Origin: Allobosea sp. LC85
GTDB taxonomy: Bacteria > Pseudomonadota > Alphaproteobacteria > Rhizobiales > Beijerinckiaceae
Direction of reading: 5' to 3'
DNA length: 64,000 bases
Assembly (NCBI RefSeq): GCF_000735605.1
Contig: NZ_JPKG01000023.1
Location: forward strand, 1 to 64,000
The position numbers were made by a program, and so were the translations under genes. How positions within the stretch are numbered: position 1 is the first letter of the stretch; every line of letters begins with the position of its first letter. The notes beneath the pieces are model-generated. The model was not told the origin of the DNA. It made no database searches and saw only the letters and a list, made by a program, of their open reading frames with translations. Below are positions 30,839 through 39,583 of the stretch, in pieces.

Positions 30839-31294
30839 GTGCTCGATCGAACCGACCGGCGTATCCTCGCCATGCTGCAATCCGACGGGCGCATCGCCGG
30901 CGTCGAGCTGGCTGAAAAGGTTGGCTTGTCGCCAACTGCGACCGGTGAGCGACTGAAGCGCCTCTCGCGTGACGGCTACATCACGGGCTATCGCGCGACG
31001 CTCGATCCGCTGAAACTCGGACTGCATCTGCTGGTCTTCGTCGAGGTCTATCTCGACAAGACGACGCCTGACGCCTTTGATCGTTTTGCAACCGCGGTGA
31101 AACGGGCGCCCGAAGTGCTGGAATGCCACATGGTTGCCGGCGGGTTCGACTATCTCGTGAAGACGCGGGTGGCCGACATGAACGCCTATCGCCGCTTCCT
31201 TGGCGAGGTGCTGCTGGCGCTGCCGGCGGTGCGTGAGACGCGGACCTATGCCGTCATGGAAGAGGTCAAGACCGACGGCGCGCTGCCGCTCTAG
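30839..31294 (+). CDS. Lrp/AsnC family regulator, probable PutR
   Basis: About 151 residues from the GTG at 30839, giving the usual family length and start (LDRTDRRILAMLQSDGRI). An in-frame ATG at 30773 would add 22 residues that overlap the putA promoter and the dyad. The helix-turn-helix is VELAEKVGLSPTATGERL; the C-terminal RAM domain includes VLECHMVAGGFDYLVKTRV. Divergent from putA, it is likely the proline-responsive activator of that gene, as with PutR in other alphaproteobacteria. Confidence 0.88.
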   Translation: MLDRTDRRILAMLQSDGRIAGVELAEKVGLSPTATGERLKRLSRDGYITGYRATLDPLKLGLHLLVFVEVYLDKTTPDAFDRFATAVKRAPEVLECHMVAGGFDYLVKTRVADMNAYRRFLGEVLLALPAVRETRTYAVMEEVKTDGALPL

Positions 31295-31488
31295 CCGATC
31301 CCGGCCGGGCCTGGTGGCGTGGCAATATATTTTAGGCTCAGTGCATGCATTTTCGGCGCTATGCGCTTGACCTTGTTTTGTATTCGGCCAGTTTGAGCAT
31401 ATGGCGCGACGGCATGGGATTTGCTGGGTCGCGTTCCGTTCGAACGGGTCTTCCCGGCCCGCCTGCATGCGATGATCCGGAGCTGCCG

Positions 31489-32547
31489 ATGTCGACGAAC
31501 CCGTTCCGCCCCACGATGCTCTCCCGGCGCGGGATGAGCCGTGCTTTGGGCGCCCTGGGGCTCGCCGCAGCCTGCCTGACCGGCGCGGGCAGCGCCTTTG
31601 CTCAGACCGCGGTTCGCTTCACGCTCGATTGGCGCTTCGAGGGGCCGGCGGCGCTGTTCCTGATGGCGCAGGAGAAGGGCTATTTCAAAGCCGAGGGCCT
31701 CGACGTCACGATCGACACGGGCAACGGCTCGCGCGAGGCGATCCCGCGGGTGGCGTCCGGCACCTATGATGCCGGCTTCGGCGACGTGAATTCGCTGATC
31801 CGCTTCCGCGACGAGAACCCCAGCGTGGATCTGAAGGCGGTGATGATGGTCTATGACCGGCCGCCCTTCTCGATCGTTGGCCGCAAGAGCCGTGGCATCA
31901 GTGCCGACGTGAAGAGCCTCGAGGGCAAGAAGTTCGGTGCGCCGGCGGCTGATGCGGCCTTTGCGCAATGGCCCATCTTCAAGACCGTCAACAAGCTCGA
32001 CGACAGCAAGATGCGGATGGAGAATGTCGGCTTCCCCGTACGCGAGCCGATGCTGGCCTCAGGCGAGGTCGACGCGGTGTTCGGCTTTGCGAACTCCTCC
32101 TACATCAACCTGAAATCACGCGGCGTGCCCGTCGACGACATCGTAACCATGCTGATGTCGGATTATGGCGTCGAGCTCTACGGCAATGTCGTGATGGTCT
32201 CGCCGAAATTCGCGACCGAAAAGCCCGAGGCCGTGCGCGGCCTGCTCAGGGCGATCACCAAGGGCGTTCGCGACACGGTGGCCAACCCCGAACTCGGCGG
32301 CAAGCTGGTGATCCAGCGCAACGACGTCGCCAAGCTCGAGGTCGAGGTCGAGCGCCTCAAGATGACGATCGCCCAGAACGTCATGACGCCAGCGGTCAAG
32401 GCCGATGGCTTCGGCGGCATCGACAAGGCGCGCTGGGAGCAGGCGCTCGATCAGATCGGGCTGACCTTCACGTTCAAGGACAAGGCGAAGGCCGGAGCAG
32501 CCTTCGATGACAGCTACCTGCCGCCGGTGGCCGAGCGGAAGTTCTGA
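31489..32547 (+). CDS. ABC transporter substrate-binding protein (NitT/TauT, SsuA/THI5-like)
   Basis: A 352-residue exported binding protein with a Tat-like leader (LSRRGMSRALG, then hydrophobic residues to AFA-Q near 39). The mature N-terminus, VRFTLDWRFEGPAALFLMAQ, is the NMT1/THI5-like signature, followed by GASREAIPRVASG-type lobes. The ATG at 31489 is chosen since the open frame upstream is non-coding in character. It heads a binding protein-ATPase-permease set followed by an acyl-CoA synthetase, so an organic acid or aromatic-type ligand is plausible, but the ligand is unknown. Confidence 0.88.
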   Translation: MSTNPFRPTMLSRRGMSRALGALGLAAACLTGAGSAFAQTAVRFTLDWRFEGPAALFLMAQEKGYFKAEGLDVTIDTGNGSREAIPRVASGTYDAGFGDVNSLIRFRDENPSVDLKAVMMVYDRPPFSIVGRKSRGISADVKSLEGKKFGAPAADAAFAQWPIFKTVNKLDDSKMRMENVGFPVREPMLASGEVDAVFGFANSSYINLKSRGVPVDDIVTMLMSDYGVELYGNVVMVSPKFATEKPEAVRGLLRAITKGVRDTVANPELGGKLVIQRNDVAKLEVEVERLKMTIAQNVMTPAVKADGFGGIDKARWEQALDQIGLTFTFKDKAKAGAAFDDSYLPPVAERKF

Positions 32548-32572
32548 TGCGCTCGACCCAGCAGGTTCGCGG

Positions 32573-33361
32573 TTGAGCGCCTTCGTCGAACTCCACGAGG
32601 TCACCCATGTCTATGGCGGAGGCGAAACCGCTCCCGCCGTGGACGGGCTTTCGCTGAAGATCCGGGAGGGCGAGTTCGCGGCCATCGTCGGTCCCTCCGG
32701 CTGCGGCAAGTCCACGATGATGAAGCTCGCGACCGGCCTGCAGCGGCCCAGGCGCGGCACGGTGATCGTCGCCGGGCAGGAGGTGACGCAACCGATCAAG
32801 ATCACCGGCATGGCCTTCCAGAATCCGGTGATGCTGCCCTGGCGTACGACCTTGCGGAACCTGTTGCTGCCGCTGGAGATCGTCGAGCCGCATCGCTCGC
32901 GCCTGCGGGCCAACAAATCGGACTATGTCGCGCGGGCCGAGGCCCTGCTCGCCAAGGTCGGGCTCGAAGGCATGGGCCAGAAATTTCCCTGGCAACTGTC
33001 CGGCGGCATGCAGCAGCGCGCCTCGCTGTGCCGCTCGCTGATCCACGAGCCGAAGCTCTTGATGCTGGACGAGCCCTTCGGTGCGCTCGATGCCTTCACG
33101 CGCGAAGAGCTTTGGTGCGTGATCCGTGATCTTCATGCCGAGCGTGGCATCACCGTGATCCTGGTGACGCATGATCTGCGCGAGGCCGTTTTCCTGGCCG
33201 ACCGGGTCTTCTGCATGTCGGCGCGGCCGGGGCGGATCATCGCCGAGCGCGAGATCGATTTCCCGCGCCCCCGCGATCTCGACATCACCTATACGCCCGA
33301 ATTCGCGTCCGTCGTGCATGAGTTGCGCGGCCATATCCGCACGGCGCGGGAGGCGGCATGA
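32573..33361 (+). CDS. ABC transporter ATP-binding protein (NitT/TauT type)
   Basis: About 262 residues from a TTG at 32573 preceded by AGCAGG; an in-frame ATG at 32507 would overlap the binding-protein gene by 41 bp and is less likely. The Walker A (GPSGCGKSTMM), Q-loop (AFQNPVMLPW), ABC signature LSGGMQQRASL, Walker B (LLMLDEPFGALD) and switch His (VTHDLREAV) are all present. It energises the adjacent permease and overlaps it by 4 bp. Confidence 0.93.
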   Translation: MSAFVELHEVTHVYGGGETAPAVDGLSLKIREGEFAAIVGPSGCGKSTMMKLATGLQRPRRGTVIVAGQEVTQPIKITGMAFQNPVMLPWRTTLRNLLLPLEIVEPHRSRLRANKSDYVARAEALLAKVGLEGMGQKFPWQLSGGMQQRASLCRSLIHEPKLLMLDEPFGALDAFTREELWCVIRDLHAERGITVILVTHDLREAVFLADRVFCMSARPGRIIAEREIDFPRPRDLDITYTPEFASVVHELRGHIRTAREAA

Positions 33362-34128
33362 AGCGTTCTCTCTGGCTGAGGCTCGCGCCCTATCTGTTCA
33401 CGCTCGGCTTCTTCGCGGTTTGGGAGATCGCCTGCCGCGCCTTCGCGATCTCCTCCTTCATCCTGCCGCCGCCCTCAGCGATCTGGGCTGCGCTGGTGCA
33501 GTATCAGAAGCCACTCTACACCAATGCCTTTCACACGCTCTGGATGACATCGGCCGGCTTCGTGCTCTCGATCGTGTTCGGCCTGGCGCTCGGCCTCCTC
33601 GTCGGCTCGTCGCGGTTGATCTATGCAGGCCTGAATCCGCTGCTGGTCGGCTTCAATTCAATCCCCAAGGTCGCTGTCGTGCCGATCCTGGTGATCTGGT
33701 TCGGTGTCGGCTGGCAGCCGCCCGTGCTGACCGCCTTCGTGATCTCGTTCTTCCCGATCGTCGTCAATGTCGCGACCGGGCTGGCCACGATCGAGCCCGA
33801 GACCGAGGATGTGCTGAAGGCGCTGGGCGCCAGCCGCTATGACATCATGACCAAGGTCGGGATTCCGCGCGCGCTGCCCTATTTCTTCGGGGCGCTGAAG
33901 GTCTCGATCACGCTCGCCTATGTCGGCTCGGTGATCGGTGAGCAGAACGCGTCCAATCTCGGCATCGGCAACCTGATCACGCGGGCCTCCGCTGATTTCA
34001 ACGTGCCGCTGATCTTTGCGGCGCTGATCGTGCTTGCGGTCCTCGGCGTGCTGCTCGTCGCGATCGTCGACCTTGTCGAGAACCGCATGACCGGCTGGGC
34101 CCGGCGCTCGCAACTGGCGAACGGCTGA
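33358..34128 (+). CDS. ABC transporter permease (NitT/TauT type)
   Basis: A 256-residue inner-membrane protein with about six helices. It has the conserved FILPPPSAIWAALVQ start segment and the EAA loop VLKALGASRYDIMTKVGIP (about residues 150-168), both typical of SsuC/TauC-like subunits. ATG overlaps the ATPase stop (ATGA). It completes a full three-gene importer, unlike the peptide-type set at 13-16 kb. Confidence 0.93.
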   Translation: MKRSLWLRLAPYLFTLGFFAVWEIACRAFAISSFILPPPSAIWAALVQYQKPLYTNAFHTLWMTSAGFVLSIVFGLALGLLVGSSRLIYAGLNPLLVGFNSIPKVAVVPILVIWFGVGWQPPVLTAFVISFFPIVVNVATGLATIEPETEDVLKALGASRYDIMTKVGIPRALPYFFGALKVSITLAYVGSVIGEQNASNLGIGNLITRASADFNVPLIFAALIVLAVLGVLLVAIVDLVENRMTGWARRSQLANG

Positions 34129-34223
34129 GCAAAGCGCAGGTCGGGCCTGACCCAGCGCCAAGGTGACAGCGTGGCGCGCGCTGCCTATCGTGCCGCGCCA
34201 TCAACGCCGGACCCCCACGATCC

Positions 34224-35840
34224 ATGCTTCCCGATTTGCGCGATTACGGCCGCCTGCGCGAGACCTTCCAGTGGCGGATTCCCGAGCGCTACAACATTGC
34301 CGTCGATGTCTGCGATCGCTGGGCCGCGCTGGCGCCCGACCGTCCCGCCATTCTCGAAGTCTCCCCTGACTGGACGGTAACGCCAGTCAGCTTCGGCCGC
34401 CTGCGAGCGCAGTCGAATCGACTGGCGACTGCGCTGTCGGCGCGCGGCGTGGGCGTCGGAGACCGGATCGCGATCCTGCTCCCGCAGGGCGAGGCCGTGC
34501 TCACCGCCCATCTCGCCGCTTACAAGTTGGGGGCCATCGCAGTGCCGCTGGCGGCGCTCTTCGGTGTCGATGCGCTGGCCTATCGCCTACGGGATTCCGG
34601 CGCGAGTGCGCTCATCACCAATGCCGCCGGCATGATGAAGGTTCGGCAGATCGCGGAGCCCTTGCCCGATCTCGACCTGATGGTGTCCACGGATGGCACT
34701 GGGGCGGGCGCGGAGGACTGGGGGCGGCTGCTGGCGGAAGCGAGCGAGGATTTTTCGGTCGCGGACACGGGGTCCGATGATCCGGCCCTGATGATCTATA
34801 CCTCCGGCACCACGGGCAACCCAAAGGGCGCGCTGCACGGTCACAGGGTTCTGCCGGGGCATCTGCCCGGCGTGCAAATGGTGCACGAGTTCCTGCCGAT
34901 GCCCGGCGACCTCGCCTGGACGCCTGCCGACTGGGCCTGGGCCGGTGGTCTGCTCAACATGCTGCTGCCGGCGCTGCATTTCGGCGTCCCGGTCGTGGCG
35001 CGCCCGCATACCCGCTTCGATCCCGAAGAAGCCTTCCGGCTGATGGCCGATCTCGGCATCCGCAATGCCTTCATCCCGCCGACAGCGCTTCGGATGCTGC
35101 GCAGTGTCGGCAAGCCGCGCGACCGCTTTGACCTGAAACTGCGCACGATCGCGGCAGCGGGCGAAGCGCTTGGAGCCGAGACGCTGAACTGGGGGCGTGA
35201 GGCGCTGGGGCTGACGATCAACGAGGCCTACGGTCAGACCGAGTGCAATCTCGTGCTGTCGTCCTGCGCGGCGATCGGTGTCAGCCGACCGGGCTTCATC
35301 GGCAAGGCGACGCCCGGCCACGAGGTCGCGATCATCCGGCCGGACGGCTCGGAATGCGCGCCGAACGAGGAAGGACAGATCGCCATCCGGCGGCCGAACC
35401 CGGTGATGTTCCTCGGCTATTGGCGCCGGCCGGAGGCGACGGTCGACAAGTTCATCGGCGACTGGATGACCACCGGCGACCAGGCGGTGCGGGATGTCGA
35501 TGGCTATGTCCGTTTCGTCGGCCGCGACGACGACGTCATCACCTCATCGGGGTATCGAATCGGGCCGGGAGAGATCGAGGACTGCCTGCTGAAGCACCCG
35601 GCGGTTTCGCTGGCGGCAGTCGTCGGCAAGCCGGACGAACTCCGGACCGAGATCGTCAAGGCCTTCGTCGTACCGAATGCGGGTTTCGTGCCTTCGCAGG
35701 ATCTGGCTAGCGAACTTCAGCGCTTCGTGCGCGAACGACTCTCGGCGCATGAATATCCGCGCGAGATCGCCTTTCGCGAGGAATTGCCGCTGACGACGAC
35801 GGGGAAGATCATCCGGCGGCTGTTGCGCGCGGAGGCGTGA
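34224..35840 (+). CDS. AMP-binding acyl-CoA synthetase
   Basis: A 538-residue ANL-superfamily enzyme. Motifs: the P-loop-like MIYTSGTTGNPKGALHGH near residue 190, NEAYGQTECNLV, MTTGDQAVRDVDGY and the hinge FVGRDDDVITSSGYRIGP, with the catalytic Lys region PLTTTGKIIRRLLR at the C-terminus. It activates a carboxylic acid to its CoA ester through an acyl-AMP. It follows the NitT/TauT-type importer by 95 bp, which suggests it activates the imported acid. The specificity (short-chain, aromatic or other) cannot be read from the sequence. Confidence 0.9.
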   Translation: MLPDLRDYGRLRETFQWRIPERYNIAVDVCDRWAALAPDRPAILEVSPDWTVTPVSFGRLRAQSNRLATALSARGVGVGDRIAILLPQGEAVLTAHLAAYKLGAIAVPLAALFGVDALAYRLRDSGASALITNAAGMMKVRQIAEPLPDLDLMVSTDGTGAGAEDWGRLLAEASEDFSVADTGSDDPALMIYTSGTTGNPKGALHGHRVLPGHLPGVQMVHEFLPMPGDLAWTPADWAWAGGLLNMLLPALHFGVPVVARPHTRFDPEEAFRLMADLGIRNAFIPPTALRMLRSVGKPRDRFDLKLRTIAAAGEALGAETLNWGREALGLTINEAYGQTECNLVLSSCAAIGVSRPGFIGKATPGHEVAIIRPDGSECAPNEEGQIAIRRPNPVMFLGYWRRPEATVDKFIGDWMTTGDQAVRDVDGYVRFVGRDDDVITSSGYRIGPGEIEDCLLKHPAVSLAAVVGKPDELRTEIVKAFVVPNAGFVPSQDLASELQRFVRERLSAHEYPREIAFREELPLTTTGKIIRRLLRAEA

Positions 35841-36936
35841 GCGCCGCCGAAGCCTGCCCGAGGAAGGCGGCCCAGAGGCGCTGCACCATCGCCTCGTCGA
35901 GGTCCTTGACGATGAGGACAAGGCGCGAGCGCCGGTCCGCATCGGGCCAGCCGCCGAGCACGATCGGGGGATGCAGGATCTGCTGGACCGCATGGACCAG
36001 CAGCGGCTGGCCGGGGTGTTCGGCTAGGGCGACGAGCCCTTTCAGCCGCAGGAGCTTCGCCCCGTGGGTCGAGCGCAGCAAGGTCCAGAACAGCTCGAAG
36101 GTCGCCAGGTTGATCGGAGCTTCGGCTGAGAGCGAGAAGGCGCGGATGCTCTCGTCATGCCGGTTCACATCATGATGGTGGTGGTCATGCGCGTGCCCGC
36201 GGGCATGATGACCGTGATCGTGATCGCTGCCCGAGTCGCTCGCCAGAGCCTCGAGGGCAAGCCAGTCCCGCAGAGCCTGCGGCCTGTCGGCAAGGTCGTA
36301 GAGGCCAGCGCTGATCAGGTCCCCAGCCGGAGCATCCGGCGCGAGAAGGCTGATCCCGGGATTGAGCGCCAGCAGTCGCCGGCGCAGCATCTCGACCGCC
36401 TGGCCATCGGCGACCAGATCCGCCTTGGTCAGCACGATCCGGTCGGCTGCGACGACCTGCTTGCGCGCTTCCTCATGGGCGTCGAGCGTTGACATGCCGT
36501 TGACGGCATCGACCAGCGTGACGACACCGTCGAGCTTGAAGCGCATGGCGAGATAGGGGTGGTTGATCAGCACGTTGAGGATCGGCGCCGGGTCGGCTAG
36601 GCCGGTGGTCTCGATCACCACGCGCCTGAACGGCGCGATGCGATGGTTGTCGCGGCGGCGCAAGAGGTCTTCCAGCGTGACGATGAGGTCGTCGCGAATG
36701 GTGCAGCAGAGGCAGCCGGAGGCGAGCAGAACCATGTTCTCCTCGACACCCTCGATCATCAGATGGTCGAGCCCGATCTCGCCGAACTCGTTGACGATCA
36801 CGAGGGTATCGGCCAGCGCAGGATCCTTGAGCAGCCGGTTGAGCAGGGTCGTCTTGCCGGCTCCAAGGAAACCGGTGAGCAAGGTCAGCGGGATCGGGAT
36901 GGGTCTCTGGTCGCTACCGGTCATGTCGGGCATCAT
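35809..36936 (-). CDS. CobW/COG0523 GTP-binding metallochaperone family protein
   Basis: A 375-residue G3E GTPase: Walker A TGFLGAGKTTLLN (about 21-33), the metal-binding CxCC as GCLCCTIRDDL, and the guanine-recognition region VLTKADLV. Between the GTPase and C-terminal CobW_C domains is a His-rich stretch (DHDHGHHARGHAHDHHHHD), expected to bind Zn or other divalent metals. Its 3' end overlaps the convergent acyl-CoA synthetase by 32 bp. The EamA gene upstream ends within its start by 4 bp. The target metalloprotein is unknown; no Zur-type site is obvious. Confidence 0.9.
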   Translation of the reverse strand: MMPDMTGSDQRPIPIPLTLLTGFLGAGKTTLLNRLLKDPALADTLVIVNEFGEIGLDHLMIEGVEENMVLLASGCLCCTIRDDLIVTLEDLLRRRDNHRIAPFRRVVIETTGLADPAPILNVLINHPYLAMRFKLDGVVTLVDAVNGMSTLDAHEEARKQVVAADRIVLTKADLVADGQAVEMLRRRLLALNPGISLLAPDAPAGDLISAGLYDLADRPQALRDWLALEALASDSGSDHDHGHHARGHAHDHHHHDVNRHDESIRAFSLSAEAPINLATFELFWTLLRSTHGAKLLRLKGLVALAEHPGQPLLVHAVQQILHPPIVLGGWPDADRRSRLVLIVKDLDEAMVQRLWAAFLGQASAALTPPRATAAG

Positions 36937-37850
36937 CGATCAAGGCTGAGGGCGGGCACGCGTCGCGCCCGATTTTGTTCCAATATTACATTAGCCATGA
37001 TCGCGACGACGACAAGGGCGCCACCAGCATATTGCAGCGTCCCGACCCGCTCGCCGAGCATCACAGCCGCGATCCCGACGGCAAAGACCGGCTCGGCACA
37101 AAAGGTGAGGGCAGCGGGGCCGGGCGCGACGCGGGCCAATGCCATCACCTGGAACAGGAAGCCGACGAGATAGCCGCCAATGGTGATGGCGACGGCCAGC
37201 GGTGCCAAGGCCAGCGCGCTCGGAGGCGCAAAGCCACCGACGAAGGCGAGGATGCCCGCCGTCACCGGCAGGATGAGCAGATGCGACCAGAACAGCTTTG
37301 GCGCGAGCGGCGTCGCGGCGCAGGCCGAGCCTGCGAAGAACTGCGCCGCCGCCGCGAGGCTGGCCGCGAGCGCGAGCGCAAGCCCGCGCGGATCGAGGCC
37401 ATGCAGATCGGGTCCGACGACCATGCCGACGCCGAGAAAGGCGGCGAGCGCCACGGCAAGCCGGTCAAGGCCGAAACGCGCAGGCGTCAGCAGCGGCTCG
37501 GCGAGGACGATGATGACCGGGTAGGTGTAGAAAATGACGGCGGCAACGGTCACGGGCAGGAAGGCGACCGATGACAAATAGGCCGAGCCGACGAGAGCGC
37601 TGGTCAGGCCGAAGGCAAGCAGCGCCCGGTATTGGTCGCGCGGGACCCGGAAGCTCGCGCGCAGGAGCCAGGCGGCACCGGCCACCAGCGCCAGCATGAT
37701 GAAAACCCGGTAGAAGACCAGCAACGGCCCGCTCAGGCCGGCCTGGCCTGCGAGCTGGGCCGAGACGATGTTGCTGCCATAGGCGGCAGCCGAGGCAAGC
37801 GCCAGGGCGATGCCTTGTCGACTGGCGGTGCGGGCGGCCTCTGCGCGCAC
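36933..37850 (-). CDS. EamA/DMT family transporter
   Basis: A 305-residue inner-membrane protein with ten predicted helices arranged as two EamA repeats (about 14-145 and 160-290). The segments SALVGSAYLSSVAFLPVTVA and ARVAPGPAALTFCAEPVFAV are typical of the family. DMT exporters move amino acids, sugars or other metabolites. It overlaps the CobW-like gene by 4 bp on the same strand and is probably co-expressed. The substrate is unknown. Confidence 0.9.
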   Translation of the reverse strand: MRAEAARTASRQGIALALASAAAYGSNIVSAQLAGQAGLSGPLLVFYRVFIMLALVAGAAWLLRASFRVPRDQYRALLAFGLTSALVGSAYLSSVAFLPVTVAAVIFYTYPVIIVLAEPLLTPARFGLDRLAVALAAFLGVGMVVGPDLHGLDPRGLALALAASLAAAAQFFAGSACAATPLAPKLFWSHLLILPVTAGILAFVGGFAPPSALALAPLAVAITIGGYLVGFLFQVMALARVAPGPAALTFCAEPVFAVGIAAVMLGERVGTLQYAGGALVVVAIMANVILEQNRARRVPALSLDR

Positions 37851-37860
37851 CCTCCAGGAC

Positions 37861-39444
37861 TCAGGCGTCGTCGTTCACTTTGGCCTTCGGCTTGACGGGG
37901 GGCTTGACCGCGCCCGTGCGGGCGGGCTGAGGCTTGGGCTCGCTCTGGCCCGGTTTGGTCTTGGCCTTCGATGCCGCTTCCGGCTTGGCCTTCGCCGCCG
38001 CGTCGGGCTTGGCCGGTGTCGGCCTTGCCGGCGGGCGGGCCACCTGTTTGATGCCTGCGGCCGAGCCTGGGCGCAGGCTGGACGCGGCAGCCGCGCCGGG
38101 CCGGATCGCGCCCTGCAGCTTCAAGGGGCCGCTCTGGAAGGCATTCGACGGAAGCTGGACCTCCTCGCTGCTCGGAGCGAAGGCAGTCGTCCCGCGTGGA
38201 ATGGCGCCATTGCTCGAAGCGGTGCGTGTCGCAGGGCCAGCTGCTACACCGGCGGAAACCGGGGCTCCCGGCATAATGACCGGGGGGGCTCCGCGAGCGA
38301 ACTGCGTGTCTGGCCGCGCCGTGGCGTTGGCGGCGAGCGGGGCGGAAGCAGAGCCCGGCGTGCGGCCGAAGGAAACCTGTACCGGTGTCATCGGCGCGCG
38401 CGGCCCAAGCGTAATCCGGCCGGAGGGCGTGCGCATCAGCAAGGCGCCTGTGGCGCGAGCCTGCGGCTGGGGGCCGCCGAAGCGTTCGCTCATGGCATTG
38501 TCGTTGCTGCTGCCGGATGCGGCACCGGCTGTGATGGGGCCGGACACATCGGAATCGTCCGCCAAAGCCACGCCGCCGCCTCTGCGACGAACCTCGTCAC
38601 AGATGTTGTAGGCGCGTCCGCCATTGCCGGAAGGCAGGCTGGCGATGGTGTAACCGGAGCCGCCCCATTTCGAGAAGCCGTCATCGAGCAACTGCGCCGC
38701 CTTGACGGTGCGTTCGGAGGCGGACACCGCACCCAGCACGACGGCGATCAGCGTGCGACCACCGCGCGTCGCCGTCGCCACGACGTTGAAGCCCGAGGCG
38801 CAGACGAATCCGGTCTTCATGCCGGAGATGCCGGAATAGCGTCCGACGAGGCCGTTGGTGTTCTGCAGGACCTGCTTGCCGAGTTGAACCGAGCCGGTGT
38901 TCCAGTAATCGGAATAGTCCGGGAATTCGCGCATCAGCGCCATGGCGAGAACCGCGAGATCGCGGGCGCTGACCTGCTGGTTCGGATCATGCCAGCCGTT
39001 CGGGTTGGTGAAGACCGTGTCATTCATGCCGAGCCGCTGGGCTTCAGCGTTCATCATTCCGACGAACGTCTCGACATCGCCGCCGACGCCCTCGGCAATG
39101 ACATAGGCGATGTCGTTGGCCGATTTCACCATCATGATGCGCAGGGCGTTGTCGAGCGTGACCTCCTGCCCGGCACGGATATAGACTTTGACGCGCGGCT
39201 GGCTCGCGGCCCGCTTCGAGGCGGGGATCGCCGTTTCAAGCCCGAGCTTGCCGGCCCGCACCGCCTTGAGCGCGAGATAGGCCGTCATCATCTTCGTGGT
39301 CGAGGCCGGATGCCAGGCCTGGCTGGCATTCTCGCTGGAGAGAACGGCGCCGCTGGACGCATCGACTACCAGACTCGTGCCGGCGAGGGCCGGAGCGCTG
39401 ACGGACAGGGCAAGGGCGAGGACAGCGAGACGGGGAACGTTCAT
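37861..39444 (-). CDS. D-alanyl-D-alanine carboxypeptidase (PBP5/6-like, S11)
   Basis: A 527-residue protein from the ATG at 39444, giving a signal peptide (MNVPRLAVLALALSVSAPALA). The S11 serine-peptidase motifs are S48-T-T-K51, SAND (about 112) and KTG in MKTGFVCASGFNVV. Residues beyond about 330 form a low-complexity Ala/Pro/Lys-rich tail with no recognisable domain. It trims the terminal D-Ala from peptidoglycan stem peptides in the periplasm. The long frame running upstream of 39444 is antisense to the DMT gene and not used. Confidence 0.92.
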   Translation of the reverse strand: MNVPRLAVLALALSVSAPALAGTSLVVDASSGAVLSSENASQAWHPASTTKMMTAYLALKAVRAGKLGLETAIPASKRAASQPRVKVYIRAGQEVTLDNALRIMMVKSANDIAYVIAEGVGGDVETFVGMMNAEAQRLGMNDTVFTNPNGWHDPNQQVSARDLAVLAMALMREFPDYSDYWNTGSVQLGKQVLQNTNGLVGRYSGISGMKTGFVCASGFNVVATATRGGRTLIAVVLGAVSASERTVKAAQLLDDGFSKWGGSGYTIASLPSGNGGRAYNICDEVRRRGGGVALADDSDVSGPITAGAASGSSNDNAMSERFGGPQPQARATGALLMRTPSGRITLGPRAPMTPVQVSFGRTPGSASAPLAANATARPDTQFARGAPPVIMPGAPVSAGVAAGPATRTASSNGAIPRGTTAFAPSSEEVQLPSNAFQSGPLKLQGAIRPGAAAASSLRPGSAAGIKQVARPPARPTPAKPDAAAKAKPEAASKAKTKPGQSEPKPQPARTGAVKPPVKPKAKVNDDA

Positions 39445-39583
39445 CGGGCGGGTCTTGAACCTGTCTGGACGAGGGTTGAAGGCGCAGGGTTCAACGCGAC
39501 GCGTGCGGCATTTTCGAGACGGAGCGGCCGATCGGCCCGCCCATGGATGCATACCTACCCCCAGCGGAGCGATTTGCCTAGTC

